Assembly: GCA_937980205.1 (NCBI GenBank)
Contig: CALJKW010000066.1
Location: 78,487-142,486 of the forward strand
Reading direction: 5' to 3'
Length of the DNA: 64,000 bases
From: an uncultured Myxococcales bacterium
GTDB lineage: Bacteria; Myxococcota; Myxococcia; Myxococcales; Myxococcaceae
Shown: positions 18,006 through 27,541 of the stretch, piece after piece
How positions within the stretch are numbered: position 1 is the stretch's first letter
How the letters are laid out: each line of letters starts with the position of its first letter
The notes under the pieces: model-generated
What the model was told of the DNA's origin: nothing
Database searches by the model: none
Seen by the model: the letters and a program-made list of their open reading frames with translations, nothing else
Program-made: the position numbers and the translations under genes

Positions 18006-21000
18006 ATGCTCACGCTGTTTCTGAAGCTGGCCGCCACGCCAGGCGGTAGGCCAGCTCGTGGGCCGGCATTGCCGGTTCCCGGGCTCGGAGCCGTGTCGCG
18101 GCTCGCGGTGGCGCTGATGATCTTCGCGGTGTCGGGCTGCCGCTGCGAGGGCGGCACCGTCGAGAACCGGCTCGGCGAGCTCAACTTCGTGTTCGAGCAG
18201 GGCGGGGTGACGGTCACCGCTCCTTCGGGCGAGTTCGACTTCGGCAAGGTCGCGATGGGGGTGAAGAAGCCCCTCAAGATCGTGCTGCAGAACCGCGGCG
18301 ACGGCGCGCTCGAGCTGGTGAGCATCGAGAAGATCGAAGGCGCGGCGGTGAAGCTCGGCGAGGCGCCCGGTGAGGCCGCTCCCGTGTTCACGGTGCCCTT
18401 CGCTCCGCAGCGCCTCGGCGTCGGCGGCACGCTCGAGCTCGACGGCGTGTTCGACGCCCCCATCGAGGCCGACCCCATGGTCCGCACGAGGGACTACTCG
18501 GTGCGCCTGCTCGTCCGCGTCGACAACGCCTCGGCCGAGACCGCGGAGCTCACCCTGCGCGGTACGGCCGTCTCCGGCCAGTGCAACGTCCCCGACACCG
18601 TCGACTTCGGCGCGGTCGCGATCCAGGACACGTTCAAGCGCGGCTTCACCATCGAGAACAACTCGCCGCTGCCGGCGACCGCGAACGTCGGCGTCATCAC
18701 CTCGAGCTCCGGAGACGATCGCGCCTTCACCCTCGCCGCCGAGAGCGCGAAGGGCGACGTCTTCATCGACATGGGCCTCAAGAAGGACGTGGTGCTCGCG
18801 TTCACTCCGACCGAGGCGAAGGACTACGTCGCGTTCATCAAGGTGCGCGCGGCCGAGCAGTGCCCCGACGTCTCGGTGAAGCTCGTCGGCGCCGGGGTCG
18901 CCCAGGTCGTCAACTGCACTCCGAACCCGCTCGACTTCGGCTACGTGACGCCGGGCCTCACCACGCAGGCCGAGCTCACGCTCTCGAACTCGAGCCTGTT
19001 GCCCGTCACCCTCACCGGCATGCAGGCGCGCGCCGGCTCCGCGGCGAGCCCCGACTTCAAGCTGCTCGGCGCCGACACGGTCACGCTGCCTGCGGCCATG
19101 CGCGTGACGCAGCCCGACGGCTCGAAGTCGCTCGTCGCCGGCACCGCGAAGGTGCAGCTCACGTTCAAGCCGACGCTGCTCGGCCCGCGCGCCGGCAACC
19201 TGTTCGGGCTCACCACGCTCGAGAAGCAGCCCGAGCTCGCCTGCCCGCTCAAAGGCGCCGGAGGCGGCCCCGACATCGACGTGAGGCCCGGCAACTCGCT
19301 CAACGTCGGCAAGATCCCGTTCTTCGCCACCGCGCCGAAGCCGTTCTTCGTCACGCGCAAGGTCACGCTGCAGAACGTCGGCACGCTGCCGAACCCGCCC
19401 GACCCGCGCGCGAACCTGCACCTCGGCGCGCGCATGCCGGGCGGCACGTCGATGCGCCCGTACTGGAAGGTCACCCCGAAGAACTCGCAGACGCTCGAGT
19501 CCGAGATCTGCGTCGGAGAGTACGACGAGGCCGTCACCGCCCAGCCGTGCCGCGACAACCTGCCGCTCTCGGGCGCCGGCCGCTACGATCCCCAGGTCGG
19601 CATCGTCGCCTCGACGGGCACGTCGCTGCTCGACATCCCCATCCGCATCACGCCGGCGGCGCCGAACAAGCTGCTCGAGTGGGACGTCACGTTCTACTCG
19701 AACGACCCCGACGAGCCCGAGGTCACCGTCACGGTGAAGGGCGAGTCGGTCGTGCTGCCGCCGTGCGACTTCCAGGTCAGCCCGACGACGCTCAACTTCG
19801 GCATCGTGACGCCGCCCGCGTACCGGGACCTCTCGTTCGCCATCAAGAACATCGGCGCCGACGTCTGCCTGCTCACGCACCTCGACATCCGCCCCGGCTC
19901 GGACCCGCTGTACTCGCTGCCGAACGGGCCGCAGTACCAGGTCACGATGATGCCGGGGCAGACGATGAACGTGCTGGTGCGCGCGGCGCCGACGGGCTCG
20001 GTGGGCTCGGTGGTGCAGACCGCGCTGGGAGCGGTGCAGTTCGGCATCAGCTCTCCGCTCAAGCCGCAGAACGACGTCGACCTCACCACGTCGGTCGCGA
20101 CGTCGTGCCTCACCATCGCGCCGGACGATCTCGACTTCGGCACCGTCGAGAAGGACTGCAGCTCGGCCCGCCGCACGTTCAGCATCTACAACACGTGCTC
20201 GACGCCGGTGACCGTCAACTCGTGGACGATGGTGGCGCCCGCCGGAGTCCCGGGCGGCTCGACCCCCGCGTGCCCCGGGGCGCCCTCGACGATCTGCCCC
20301 GAGTTCCTCATCGACGGCTCGCCGAGCTTCAGCATGGGCACGCAGCTTCAGCCCGGCGCCGCGATGCCCGCGACGTTCACCCTCAAGTACCACCCGCTCG
20401 ACTTCGGGCCGGACACCGGCGCGTTCCTGCTCAAGGTGACGCAGGTCGGCCAGGTCGTCGACTACGTCGTCACGCTGCGCGGCGTGGGAGACACCGTCGG
20501 CAAGAACATCGACACCTTCCGGCAGGACGCGCGCCCGAAGGCCGACATCCTGCTCGTGATCGACAACTCGTGCTCGATGGCCGACAAGCAGACGGCGCTG
20601 TCGCAGAACTTCGCGTCGTTCATCGCCTACGCGACGCGCGTGAACGTCGACTACCAGATCGGCGTCATCACCACGGACCTGGGCTCGAACACGCTGGGCG
20701 AGCTCATCGGCAGCGCGGCGGGCACGAGCCCGAAGATCTTGAAGCCCTCGACGCCGATGGTCGAGGCCGAGTTCACGTCCCGCGTGAAGGTCGGCATCAT
20801 GGGCGGCCTCGAGGGCATGGCCGAGCCCGCGGTGAAGGCGCTGACGGCGCCGCTCATCACGAACCAGAACGCCGGCTTCCTGCGGCAGGACGCGGTGCTC
20901 GCGGTCGTCATCATCAGCGACGCCGGCGACCAGTCGCCGCTCGCCGCGACCGTCTACGAGAACCAGCTGCGCAACGTGAAGGGCGCGCAGCGGCCGAACC

Positions 21001-21398
21001 TGTTCTCGTACAACCAGATCGGCCCGTTCGCGGCGGCGCCCGCCACGGGCTGCAGCTACGACGACTTCACCGACGTCTCGAAGAACCTGTACCTCATCCA
21101 GCGGCTCAACGGCGTGAAGGCCGAGATCTGCACCAACAACTGGGGCACGACGCTCGAGGACATCGGCAAGACCGCGTTCGGCTACCGCACGAACTTCTTC
21201 CTGACCGCCGAGCCCGACCTGACCAACGGCAACACCATCACGGTGAAGATCAACGGCAATACGATCGCGAGCACCGACACGCTCGGCGCGACCGTGTGGA
21301 CGTACGACGCCGTCTCCAACTCCGTGAACTTCGCCCCGCTGTACGTGCCGGAGCCGGGCAACACGCTGACCGTCGAGTACTTCGTGGCGTGCAACTGA
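18006..21398 (+). CDS. ASH/choice-of-anchor-D repeat lipoprotein with C-terminal VWA domain, paralogue 2
   Basis: 1,130 residues. GGAAGGAAC precedes the ATG at 18006; the in-frame ATG at 17991 would swallow that site. The N-terminus is unusually long before the lipobox (VSGC near residue 43), so a GTG near 18093 is an alternative start. The domain order copies the upstream gene: LDFG-type openings near residues 199, 308, 596 and 708, an LNVGKIPFF equivalent near 433, and VWA near 845 (ADILLVIDNSCSM). Long identical stretches such as ATVYENQLRN and FGYRTNFFLTAEPDL show tandem duplication. The VWA region lacks several Cys residues present in paralogue 1, so ligand or disulfide pattern may differ. 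Confidence 0.85.
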   Translation: MLTLFLKLAATPGGRPARGPALPVPGLGAVSRLAVALMIFAVSGCRCEGGTVENRLGELNFVFEQGGVTVTAPSGEFDFGKVAMGVKKPLKIVLQNRGDGALELVSIEKIEGAAVKLGEAPGEAAPVFTVPFAPQRLGVGGTLELDGVFDAPIEADPMVRTRDYSVRLLVRVDNASAETAELTLRGTAVSGQCNVPDTVDFGAVAIQDTFKRGFTIENNSPLPATANVGVITSSSGDDRAFTLAAESAKGDVFIDMGLKKDVVLAFTPTEAKDYVAFIKVRAAEQCPDVSVKLVGAGVAQVVNCTPNPLDFGYVTPGLTTQAELTLSNSSLLPVTLTGMQARAGSAASPDFKLLGADTVTLPAAMRVTQPDGSKSLVAGTAKVQLTFKPTLLGPRAGNLFGLTTLEKQPELACPLKGAGGGPDIDVRPGNSLNVGKIPFFATAPKPFFVTRKVTLQNVGTLPNPPDPRANLHLGARMPGGTSMRPYWKVTPKNSQTLESEICVGEYDEAVTAQPCRDNLPLSGAGRYDPQVGIVASTGTSLLDIPIRITPAAPNKLLEWDVTFYSNDPDEPEVTVTVKGESVVLPPCDFQVSPTTLNFGIVTPPAYRDLSFAIKNIGADVCLLTHLDIRPGSDPLYSLPNGPQYQVTMMPGQTMNVLVRAAPTGSVGSVVQTALGAVQFGISSPLKPQNDVDLTTSVATSCLTIAPDDLDFGTVEKDCSSARRTFSIYNTCSTPVTVNSWTMVAPAGVPGGSTPACPGAPSTICPEFLIDGSPSFSMGTQLQPGAAMPATFTLKYHPLDFGPDTGAFLLKVTQVGQVVDYVVTLRGVGDTVGKNIDTFRQDARPKADILLVIDNSCSMADKQTALSQNFASFIAYATRVNVDYQIGVITTDLGSNTLGELIGSAAGTSPKILKPSTPMVEAEFTSRVKVGIMGGLEGMAEPAVKALTAPLITNQNAGFLRQDAVLAVVIISDAGDQSPLAATVYENQLRNVKGAQRPNLFSYNQIGPFAAAPATGCSYDDFTDVSKNLYLIQRLNGVKAEICTNNWGTTLEDIGKTAFGYRTNFFLTAEPDLTNGNTITVKINGNTIASTDTLGATVWTYDAVSNSVNFAPLYVPEPGNTLTVEYFVACN

Positions 21399-21427
21399 TA
21401 AGGACCGTGACTCTCGTGGGAGACCGT

Positions 21428-24400
21428 ATGAAGACGAACGCGTGGCTTTGCGCAGCCGCCCTGGTGCTCGCCTCGGCGACTGGCTGGGCTCAGAATTACG
21501 TCGTCCAGTCGCAGAGCCTGCCCTACGTGGGCATCACCGGCGGCACGCCGATCACGTTCACGGCGCACGCCTCGTTCGACGCGACCGACGAGGGCTACTT
21601 CGCGCTGACGCTGCCGTTCTCGTTCCCGTACTACGGCAACACCTACACCACGGTGTACATCGAGACGAACGGCTTCGTGCTGTTCGGCGGCCCGTGCGGC
21701 ACCGGCTCCTGCTACGCGAACCGCGCCATTCCCAGCACGAGCACCACGATGCACAACCTGATCGCGCCGTGGTGGTCGGACATGGACGTCCTGCCCCCCG
21801 CCGAGGTCGTCTACTCGGCCAGCGCCGGCCAGGTGGAGATCGAGTGGCGCAACGTGCCGCAGTACACCTTCTTCGACCCCCCTGAGCCCGTGACGTTCAA
21901 GCTCACGCTCACCCCGAGCGGCGTGTTCCAGGTCCACTACGGCACCATCGCCGCAGGGTCGGGCCACCTCGCGAGCGCAGGTTTCGAGAACTCGACGGGC
22001 TCGATGGGCGCTTCGTGGCTCACCTGCGGCGCGTCGTGCACCAACAGCAACTTCCCCAGCAACATGCTGTTCACGATCGGCCAGCCGGTTCAGCCCGACC
22101 TGATCGTCGAGTCGGTCGCGATCAACTCGGTGTCGGCGAGCGGCGGCAACCTGTCGCTCTCGGTGAGCCCCACGTTCCGCAACTTCGGCCAGAACGCGGG
22201 CAACGGCTTCCTCTGGCGCGCGTACCTGTCGACCGATCGCTTCTTCCAGATGACCGACACGCTCTTCTACACGTCGACGACTCCGCTGAACGTGGCGGGC
22301 GGCGGCACGGTGAGCGACACGGGCATGGCGACGATCCCCGCGCCCCCGACGGGCAACTACTACGTGATCGTCGAGGTGGATCACACGAACGCGGTGATGG
22401 AGGGCACGTTCGGCGAGTCGAACAACTACGGCGCGACGACGAACTACTTCTCGCAGGGCGTCGATCTGGTCGCGACGAGCATCTCCGGCCCCGCGATGAG
22501 CGGCCCCGGCAACTCGATCACGCTGAACCTCTCGTACTTCAACCAGGGCTCCACGTCGGCCGGTAACGTGGGCTACCGCATCTACCTGTCGGCGGACACG
22601 GTGTGGTCGACCACCGACTTCCAGCTCTACCCGGCGATGGGCGACGCGACGCGCATGGTCGCCGGCGGGCAGACGGTGACCGACATGATCACGCTCACCG
22701 TCCCGTCGAACGTGCCGGGCGGCGACTACCACTACATCCTGCGGCTCGACCCGCAAGGCCTCATCACCGAGGGCTCGGAGACGAACAACACCATCGCCTC
22801 GACCGGCAAGGTCACGATGCGCCAGGCCGACCTGGTCATCAAGAGCGTCGACTTCGTCGACGTGGCGACCGGCATGCCGCTGCGCAAGGCGCTCTTCGGC
22901 ACGACGGGCCGCGTGCTCGTGACGGCGGCGAACGAGGGTGGGGCGAACGCCACGAACTTCAAGGTCGGCGTGGTCATCTCGGCCGACACCAACCTGTCGC
23001 TGCTGCAGGACACGATCGTCGTCGAGCACGACGTGGCGCTGCTCCCGCAGGGCGCGACGCAGACCATCGACATCACGTTCACGCTGCCGGTGAACGATCG
23101 CGCGATGCGGCCGTTCGCGACCGGCAACTACTTCTTCTACGGGCTGCTCGACTCGAGCGGGCAGGTGACCGAGCTCAACGAGTTCAACAACAACCTCGTC
23201 GTCGGCGGCCCGGCGGTCGCGCAGGCGGTGCTGGTGGCCTCGCCGGCGCCGGATCTGACCGTGCTCACCTTCGACGCCCCGTCGGCGGTGGGCGTCGGCG
23301 AGATCGCGCCCATCTACCGGGTGTTCAAGAACATCGGCAACGTCGACTCGCCCGAGGTGAAGTACCGCTACTACCTGTCGGCGAACCCGCAGGTGACGAC
23401 CGACGACACGCCGGTCTCCATCGTCAACGGCGGCACGATGATGCAGCACGGTCTGGTCACGCTGACCGCCGGCCAGACGATCGCCGGCACCGAGCTCGTG
23501 CAGCTGCCCGCGAACATCACGCCGGGCACGTACTACCTCGGCGCGGTGATCGACACCGACAACGTGGCGGCCGAGCTCGACGAGGCCAACAACGGCCTGG
23601 GGTCCATGGCGCTGCAGGTGGCGGCCTCGTCGCTGCGGGTGTGCACGCCGTCGCTGCCCGACGCGGTCGTCGGCCGGCCGTACAGCTTCCAGCTCACGGT
23701 CTGCGGTGACGCGCCGGGCATGCCCACGACGTGGGCCGTCGACACGGCGCAGGGCGCGCTGCCCGCCGGCCTGTCGCTGTCGGCGACCGGTCTCATCTCG
23801 GGCACTCCGACGGTCGAGGCGGTCGTGGGCCTCACGTTCCTCGCGACGAACGCGGGCCGCACGGCGCAGGGCCGCCTCGCGCTGCGCGTGCTGCCGACCA
23901 CCACCCAGGTCGAGATCACCACGCCGTCGCTGCCGTCGCTCGTCAACCAGACCACGCTGCCGTACGAGACGTTCCTGGGCGCTGCGGGCGGCGCGAAGCC
24001 GTACGTGTGGCGCACCGTGCCGCTCGCCGGAGACACCTCGCTCACGACGCTCGGCCTCGCGCTCGACCCGGCGACCGGCAGGCTCGCGGGCAACCCGCGC
24101 GCCGGCCTGATGGAGCGCTCGCACACGGTCACCTTCGAGGTCCGCGACTCGCTCGGCACCACGTCGCAGCGGCAGTTCACCCTGCGCGTCATCTCGGCGG
24201 GGGCGATCGTCTTCACGAACCTCGCGCTGCCCGACGGCCTCGTGGGCGTCGACTACCTCTCCGACATCGGCGTGCGGAACTTCGACGGCTCGCCGCTCGC
24301 GACGCCGCTGAAGTACCGCCTCGTCGCCGGCGTGCTGCCCGAGGGGCTGACGCTGACCGAAGAGGGCAACGTCGCGCTGCTGCAGGGCAAGGCCGCGGTC

Positions 24401-27400
24401 GCGGGCACGTTCCCCTTCACCCTCGAGGTCGAGGACAACAAGGGTCGCAGCGACTCGGCCGATTTCCTGCTGCGCATCTACCCGGCGCGGCTCAGGGTCG
24501 GGGTGAACGACCTCGCCAACCAGTATCGGCCGGGCGACGAAATCAACTTCAACTTCGTGGTGACGGGCGCGACGGGAGTGACGTTCGCGCTGTTCTCCGG
24601 CACTCTGCCGCCGGGCGCCACGCTCACGTCTGACGGGAAGGTCCAAGGGATGATCGCAAGCGAGAACAGTGAAGGGACGTACAACTTCGTGGTCGAGGCG
24701 AAGGACGCCACCGGCGCTTCGGGCCTCGGCGCCTTCAGCGTGCTGGTGAAGAGAGATCCGCCGCGCCAGGGCTGCAGCACCACCGGCGGCACGTTCGGCG
24801 CCTGGCTGCTCGCGCTGCTGGCTCCGGCGCTGCTGTTTCGGAGGAAGCGTGCGGCCGCCCACGTCGCCGTCGCGCTGCTGGCGCTGGCGCCGCTCGCGGC
24901 CCAGGCCCAGGTGACGTACCAGGTGCTCGGGCCGCTCCCGATCACCTACACGTCGCCGAACGCGCCGACGAACGTCTCGGCGGGCGCGACGGTCAGCATC
25001 CCGTTCCCGTTCTACTTCTACGGGCAGCTCACCACGTCGCTGGAGTTCTCGCAGTACGGCTACCTCACGACCTCGGCGAACGACACGTACAGCGCGAACC
25101 CGAGCATTCCGCACTCCAGCACGTCGATTCCTCCGAACTTCATCGCCCCGTGGTGGGACCTGCTCTGCACGAGCACCACGTCGTGCCCCGGCCAGCAGCA
25201 GCGCTGGCAGGTGTTCGGCTCGGCGCCGAACCGCTACATGGTGTTCGAGTGGTTCAACTTCGCGGCGAGCACCACGACCGCGGCGAACCGCTTCAGCTTC
25301 CAGGTCATCCTCTACGAAGGCACGAACGAGATCCGCTTCGCGTACAGCGGCGCGCCGGGCACGGGCTCGGCGACCGTCGGCATTCAGCGCGATCTGGGCT
25401 CCGGCATCGCCGGCCTCACCTGCACCACGACCTCGTCGGGCAACTGCGGCCCGGCGAACTACCAGGCGAGCACGATGATCCGCTTCCAGCTGCCGCCGGA
25501 TCTCACCATCTCGGCGCAGTCGATGGACCAGGTCGGCTACGCGGGCGTCACGTTCCGCGCGACGTCGACGGTCTCGAACCTCGGCGGGCAGGACGTGACC
25601 CAGAACAAGGTCCGCTACTGGCTGTCGCAGAACGCGACCTACGAGGCGACCGACGTGCTCATCGGTGACTCGGCGCCGCTCATGAACTTCCCGGCGAACT
25701 CGCAGACCCTCGTCACCCACAACGCGAACCCCATCCCCATGGGCACGATGCCGGGCAACTACTACGTCCTCTCGCAGGTCGACCCCGACAACTCGGCGCC
25801 GGTCGAGTCGAACGAGATGAACAACTTCGGCACGCCGCAGGCGATTCAGATCGGGCCGCCGACGCCGGACCTCGTCACGCAGTCGGTCTCGGCGCCGGCG
25901 ATGGCGGCTCCGGGCGCGAGCGTCATGGTCGGCCGCACGTTCGCGAACGTGGGCAACGCGGCCGCAGGCGCGTTCAAGTACACGTGGTTCCTCTCGTCGA
26001 ACTCGGTGGTCAGCATCTCCGACACGCCGCTGGGCAGCGCGATGCAGGTGTCGGATCTGATGCCGATGATGGGCAACACGCAGACCGACAGCCTGATGCT
26101 CCCGGCGAACCTGCCCGCCGGCCAGTACTGGATCGGTGCGTGCGTGAACTACGACCCGCAAGGGTCTCCGCAGTTCGGCCTCACCGAGATCAGCCAGGTG
26201 AACAACTGCAACCAGGCGCCGATGCCGACGGTGGTGTCGTCGGGTCAGCTCGCGATCATCACGCCGATGCAGCTGCCCGCGGCGACGCAGTACTCGCCGT
26301 ACGGCATTCGCCTGAAGGCGACCGGCGGCAACGGGCAGTACGCGTGGGCGCTCGCGTCGGGCTCGTCGATGCCTCCGGGCCTCACGTTCACCGCGCAGGG
26401 TGACGTGCAGGGCACTCCGGCGGTCGCCACCAGCGCGACGTTCAGCGTGACGGTGTCGAGCGGCGGCACCGACGTGACCCAGTCGTTCTCGCTGATGATC
26501 GCGCCGGGCAACATCCCCTTGGCGATCGTCGACCAGGACCTGCCGGCGGCGGAGTTCGGCCGCGCGTACTCGGCGGGCCTCGTGGCCGTCGGCGGCAAGC
26601 CGCCGTACGTGTGGAAGCTCAAGATGGACTCGCGCCTGCCGAACGGCCTCGCGATCTCGCCCGAGGGCGGCATCGAGGGCCGCGCGAACGAGGCGGGCGA
26701 GGTGAGCTTCGGCGTCGAGGTCGAGGACTCGGCGATGACCAAGGCGGCGAAGGACCTGCGCATCCGCGTGGTGAACCCGTCGACGATGCACATCGCGACG
26801 ACGAAGCTGCGCACCGCGCTCTTGAAGCAGGACTACGTGCAGCAGCTGCAGGCGGTCGGCGGCCGGCCGCCGTACACGTGGACGCTGCTCAAGTTCCAGG
26901 CCCTGCCGCAGAACGCGACCGAGAAGCCGGGTGAGCCGCTCACCGCCTTCCCGGACAACTTCGGCATCCACATCGAAGACGGCAACCTCGACTACCTGCG
27001 CGGTGAGCCGAAGATGGCCGGCCTGTACGCGGTGACGTTCAAGGTGGTCGACCAGGCGAGCGCGGAAGACGTGACCACGCTGCCGCTGCTGGTCAGCTAC
27101 AACGAGCCCATCGCCATCACCACGACGGCGCTGCCCGACGCGTTCATCGGCAACGACTACGCGGCGAAGCTGAGCCACAACCGCGGCAAGGAATCGAGCG
27201 GCATCGTCTTCTCGCTGCCGTGCGTGCAGCAGGCGGTGTCGGCGATGTCGTTCATGTGCGCTCCGATGGACGAGTCGCAGAAGCTGCCGCCGGGCCTCGA
27301 GCTGAAGGATGACGGTTCGATCTCCGGGCTGCCCTCGAGCACCGCGGGCGCCGACAAGGTGTACTCGTTCCTCGTGAAGGTGGTCGACGACGCGGGCCGC

Positions 27401-27541
27401 CAGGACGTGCGCAGCCTCTCGATTCGGGTGCGCCCGGCCATCACCACGTCGGGCGGAGGAGGGGGCTGCGCCGTCGCCGGCGGAGTCCCGCTGCTCGCGC
27501 TCGCGCTGCTCGCCGTCGCCAAGAGGCGGGTGCGCAAGTGA
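21428..27541 (+). CDS. Giant CARDB/putative-Ig surface protein, apparent in-frame fusion of two proteins
   Basis: 2,037 residues with no stop from the ATG at 21428, preceded by GGGAGA. Half one: signal peptide (LASATGWAQ), a beta domain with IAPWW near residue 112, about four CARDB domains (from 224, 345, 466, 606), three to four putative-Ig modules (PAGLSLSATGLISGTP near 780), and a MYXO-CTERM-like tail (QGCSTTGG, hydrophobic run, FRRKR) near 1113-1140. Directly after is a second signal-like sequence (AVALLALAPLAAQAQ) and half two: IAPWW near 1239, CARDB, putative-Ig modules, and a terminal tail GGCAVAGG, hydrophobic run, KRRVRK. Each half alone resembles a complete exported protein. Either a genuine polyprotein, or two genes joined by loss of a stop. 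Confidence 0.8.
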   Translation: MKTNAWLCAAALVLASATGWAQNYVVQSQSLPYVGITGGTPITFTAHASFDATDEGYFALTLPFSFPYYGNTYTTVYIETNGFVLFGGPCGTGSCYANRAIPSTSTTMHNLIAPWWSDMDVLPPAEVVYSASAGQVEIEWRNVPQYTFFDPPEPVTFKLTLTPSGVFQVHYGTIAAGSGHLASAGFENSTGSMGASWLTCGASCTNSNFPSNMLFTIGQPVQPDLIVESVAINSVSASGGNLSLSVSPTFRNFGQNAGNGFLWRAYLSTDRFFQMTDTLFYTSTTPLNVAGGGTVSDTGMATIPAPPTGNYYVIVEVDHTNAVMEGTFGESNNYGATTNYFSQGVDLVATSISGPAMSGPGNSITLNLSYFNQGSTSAGNVGYRIYLSADTVWSTTDFQLYPAMGDATRMVAGGQTVTDMITLTVPSNVPGGDYHYILRLDPQGLITEGSETNNTIASTGKVTMRQADLVIKSVDFVDVATGMPLRKALFGTTGRVLVTAANEGGANATNFKVGVVISADTNLSLLQDTIVVEHDVALLPQGATQTIDITFTLPVNDRAMRPFATGNYFFYGLLDSSGQVTELNEFNNNLVVGGPAVAQAVLVASPAPDLTVLTFDAPSAVGVGEIAPIYRVFKNIGNVDSPEVKYRYYLSANPQVTTDDTPVSIVNGGTMMQHGLVTLTAGQTIAGTELVQLPANITPGTYYLGAVIDTDNVAAELDEANNGLGSMALQVAASSLRVCTPSLPDAVVGRPYSFQLTVCGDAPGMPTTWAVDTAQGALPAGLSLSATGLISGTPTVEAVVGLTFLATNAGRTAQGRLALRVLPTTTQVEITTPSLPSLVNQTTLPYETFLGAAGGAKPYVWRTVPLAGDTSLTTLGLALDPATGRLAGNPRAGLMERSHTVTFEVRDSLGTTSQRQFTLRVISAGAIVFTNLALPDGLVGVDYLSDIGVRNFDGSPLATPLKYRLVAGVLPEGLTLTEEGNVALLQGKAAVAGTFPFTLEVEDNKGRSDSADFLLRIYPARLRVGVNDLANQYRPGDEINFNFVVTGATGVTFALFSGTLPPGATLTSDGKVQGMIASENSEGTYNFVVEAKDATGASGLGAFSVLVKRDPPRQGCSTTGGTFGAWLLALLAPALLFRRKRAAAHVAVALLALAPLAAQAQVTYQVLGPLPITYTSPNAPTNVSAGATVSIPFPFYFYGQLTTSLEFSQYGYLTTSANDTYSANPSIPHSSTSIPPNFIAPWWDLLCTSTTSCPGQQQRWQVFGSAPNRYMVFEWFNFAASTTTAANRFSFQVILYEGTNEIRFAYSGAPGTGSATVGIQRDLGSGIAGLTCTTTSSGNCGPANYQASTMIRFQLPPDLTISAQSMDQVGYAGVTFRATSTVSNLGGQDVTQNKVRYWLSQNATYEATDVLIGDSAPLMNFPANSQTLVTHNANPIPMGTMPGNYYVLSQVDPDNSAPVESNEMNNFGTPQAIQIGPPTPDLVTQSVSAPAMAAPGASVMVGRTFANVGNAAAGAFKYTWFLSSNSVVSISDTPLGSAMQVSDLMPMMGNTQTDSLMLPANLPAGQYWIGACVNYDPQGSPQFGLTEISQVNNCNQAPMPTVVSSGQLAIITPMQLPAATQYSPYGIRLKATGGNGQYAWALASGSSMPPGLTFTAQGDVQGTPAVATSATFSVTVSSGGTDVTQSFSLMIAPGNIPLAIVDQDLPAAEFGRAYSAGLVAVGGKPPYVWKLKMDSRLPNGLAISPEGGIEGRANEAGEVSFGVEVEDSAMTKAAKDLRIRVVNPSTMHIATTKLRTALLKQDYVQQLQAVGGRPPYTWTLLKFQALPQNATEKPGEPLTAFPDNFGIHIEDGNLDYLRGEPKMAGLYAVTFKVVDQASAEDVTTLPLLVSYNEPIAITTTALPDAFIGNDYAAKLSHNRGKESSGIVFSLPCVQQAVSAMSFMCAPMDESQKLPPGLELKDDGSISGLPSSTAGADKVYSFLVKVVDDAGRQDVRSLSIRVRPAITTSGGGGGCAVAGGVPLLALALLAVAKRRVRK
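24768..24912 (+). other. Internal MYXO-CTERM-like tail plus second signal peptide
   Basis: Within the giant gene, 24768-24850 encodes the sorting-type tail (Gly-Cys, about 17 hydrophobic residues, FRRKR) and 24851-24912 encodes a signal-peptide-like stretch ending AAQAQ. No ATG or GTG is in frame at the junction; only CTG codons occur, so an independent start for the second half would have to be non-standard. Two membrane-crossing signals back to back would allow cleavage on both sides. Confidence 0.7.

Noticed and set aside
14522..18487. Very long open frame on the minus strand opposite the ASH-VWA genes
   Set aside because: Arg/Glu/Val-rich low-complexity translation with no motif; typical shadow of a high-GC gene.
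18581..21427. Upstream extension of the giant CARDB gene frame
   Set aside because: The frame is open back to 18581, but that part is Arg-rich shadow of the paralogue 2 gene; the signal peptide and ribosome site place the start at 21428.
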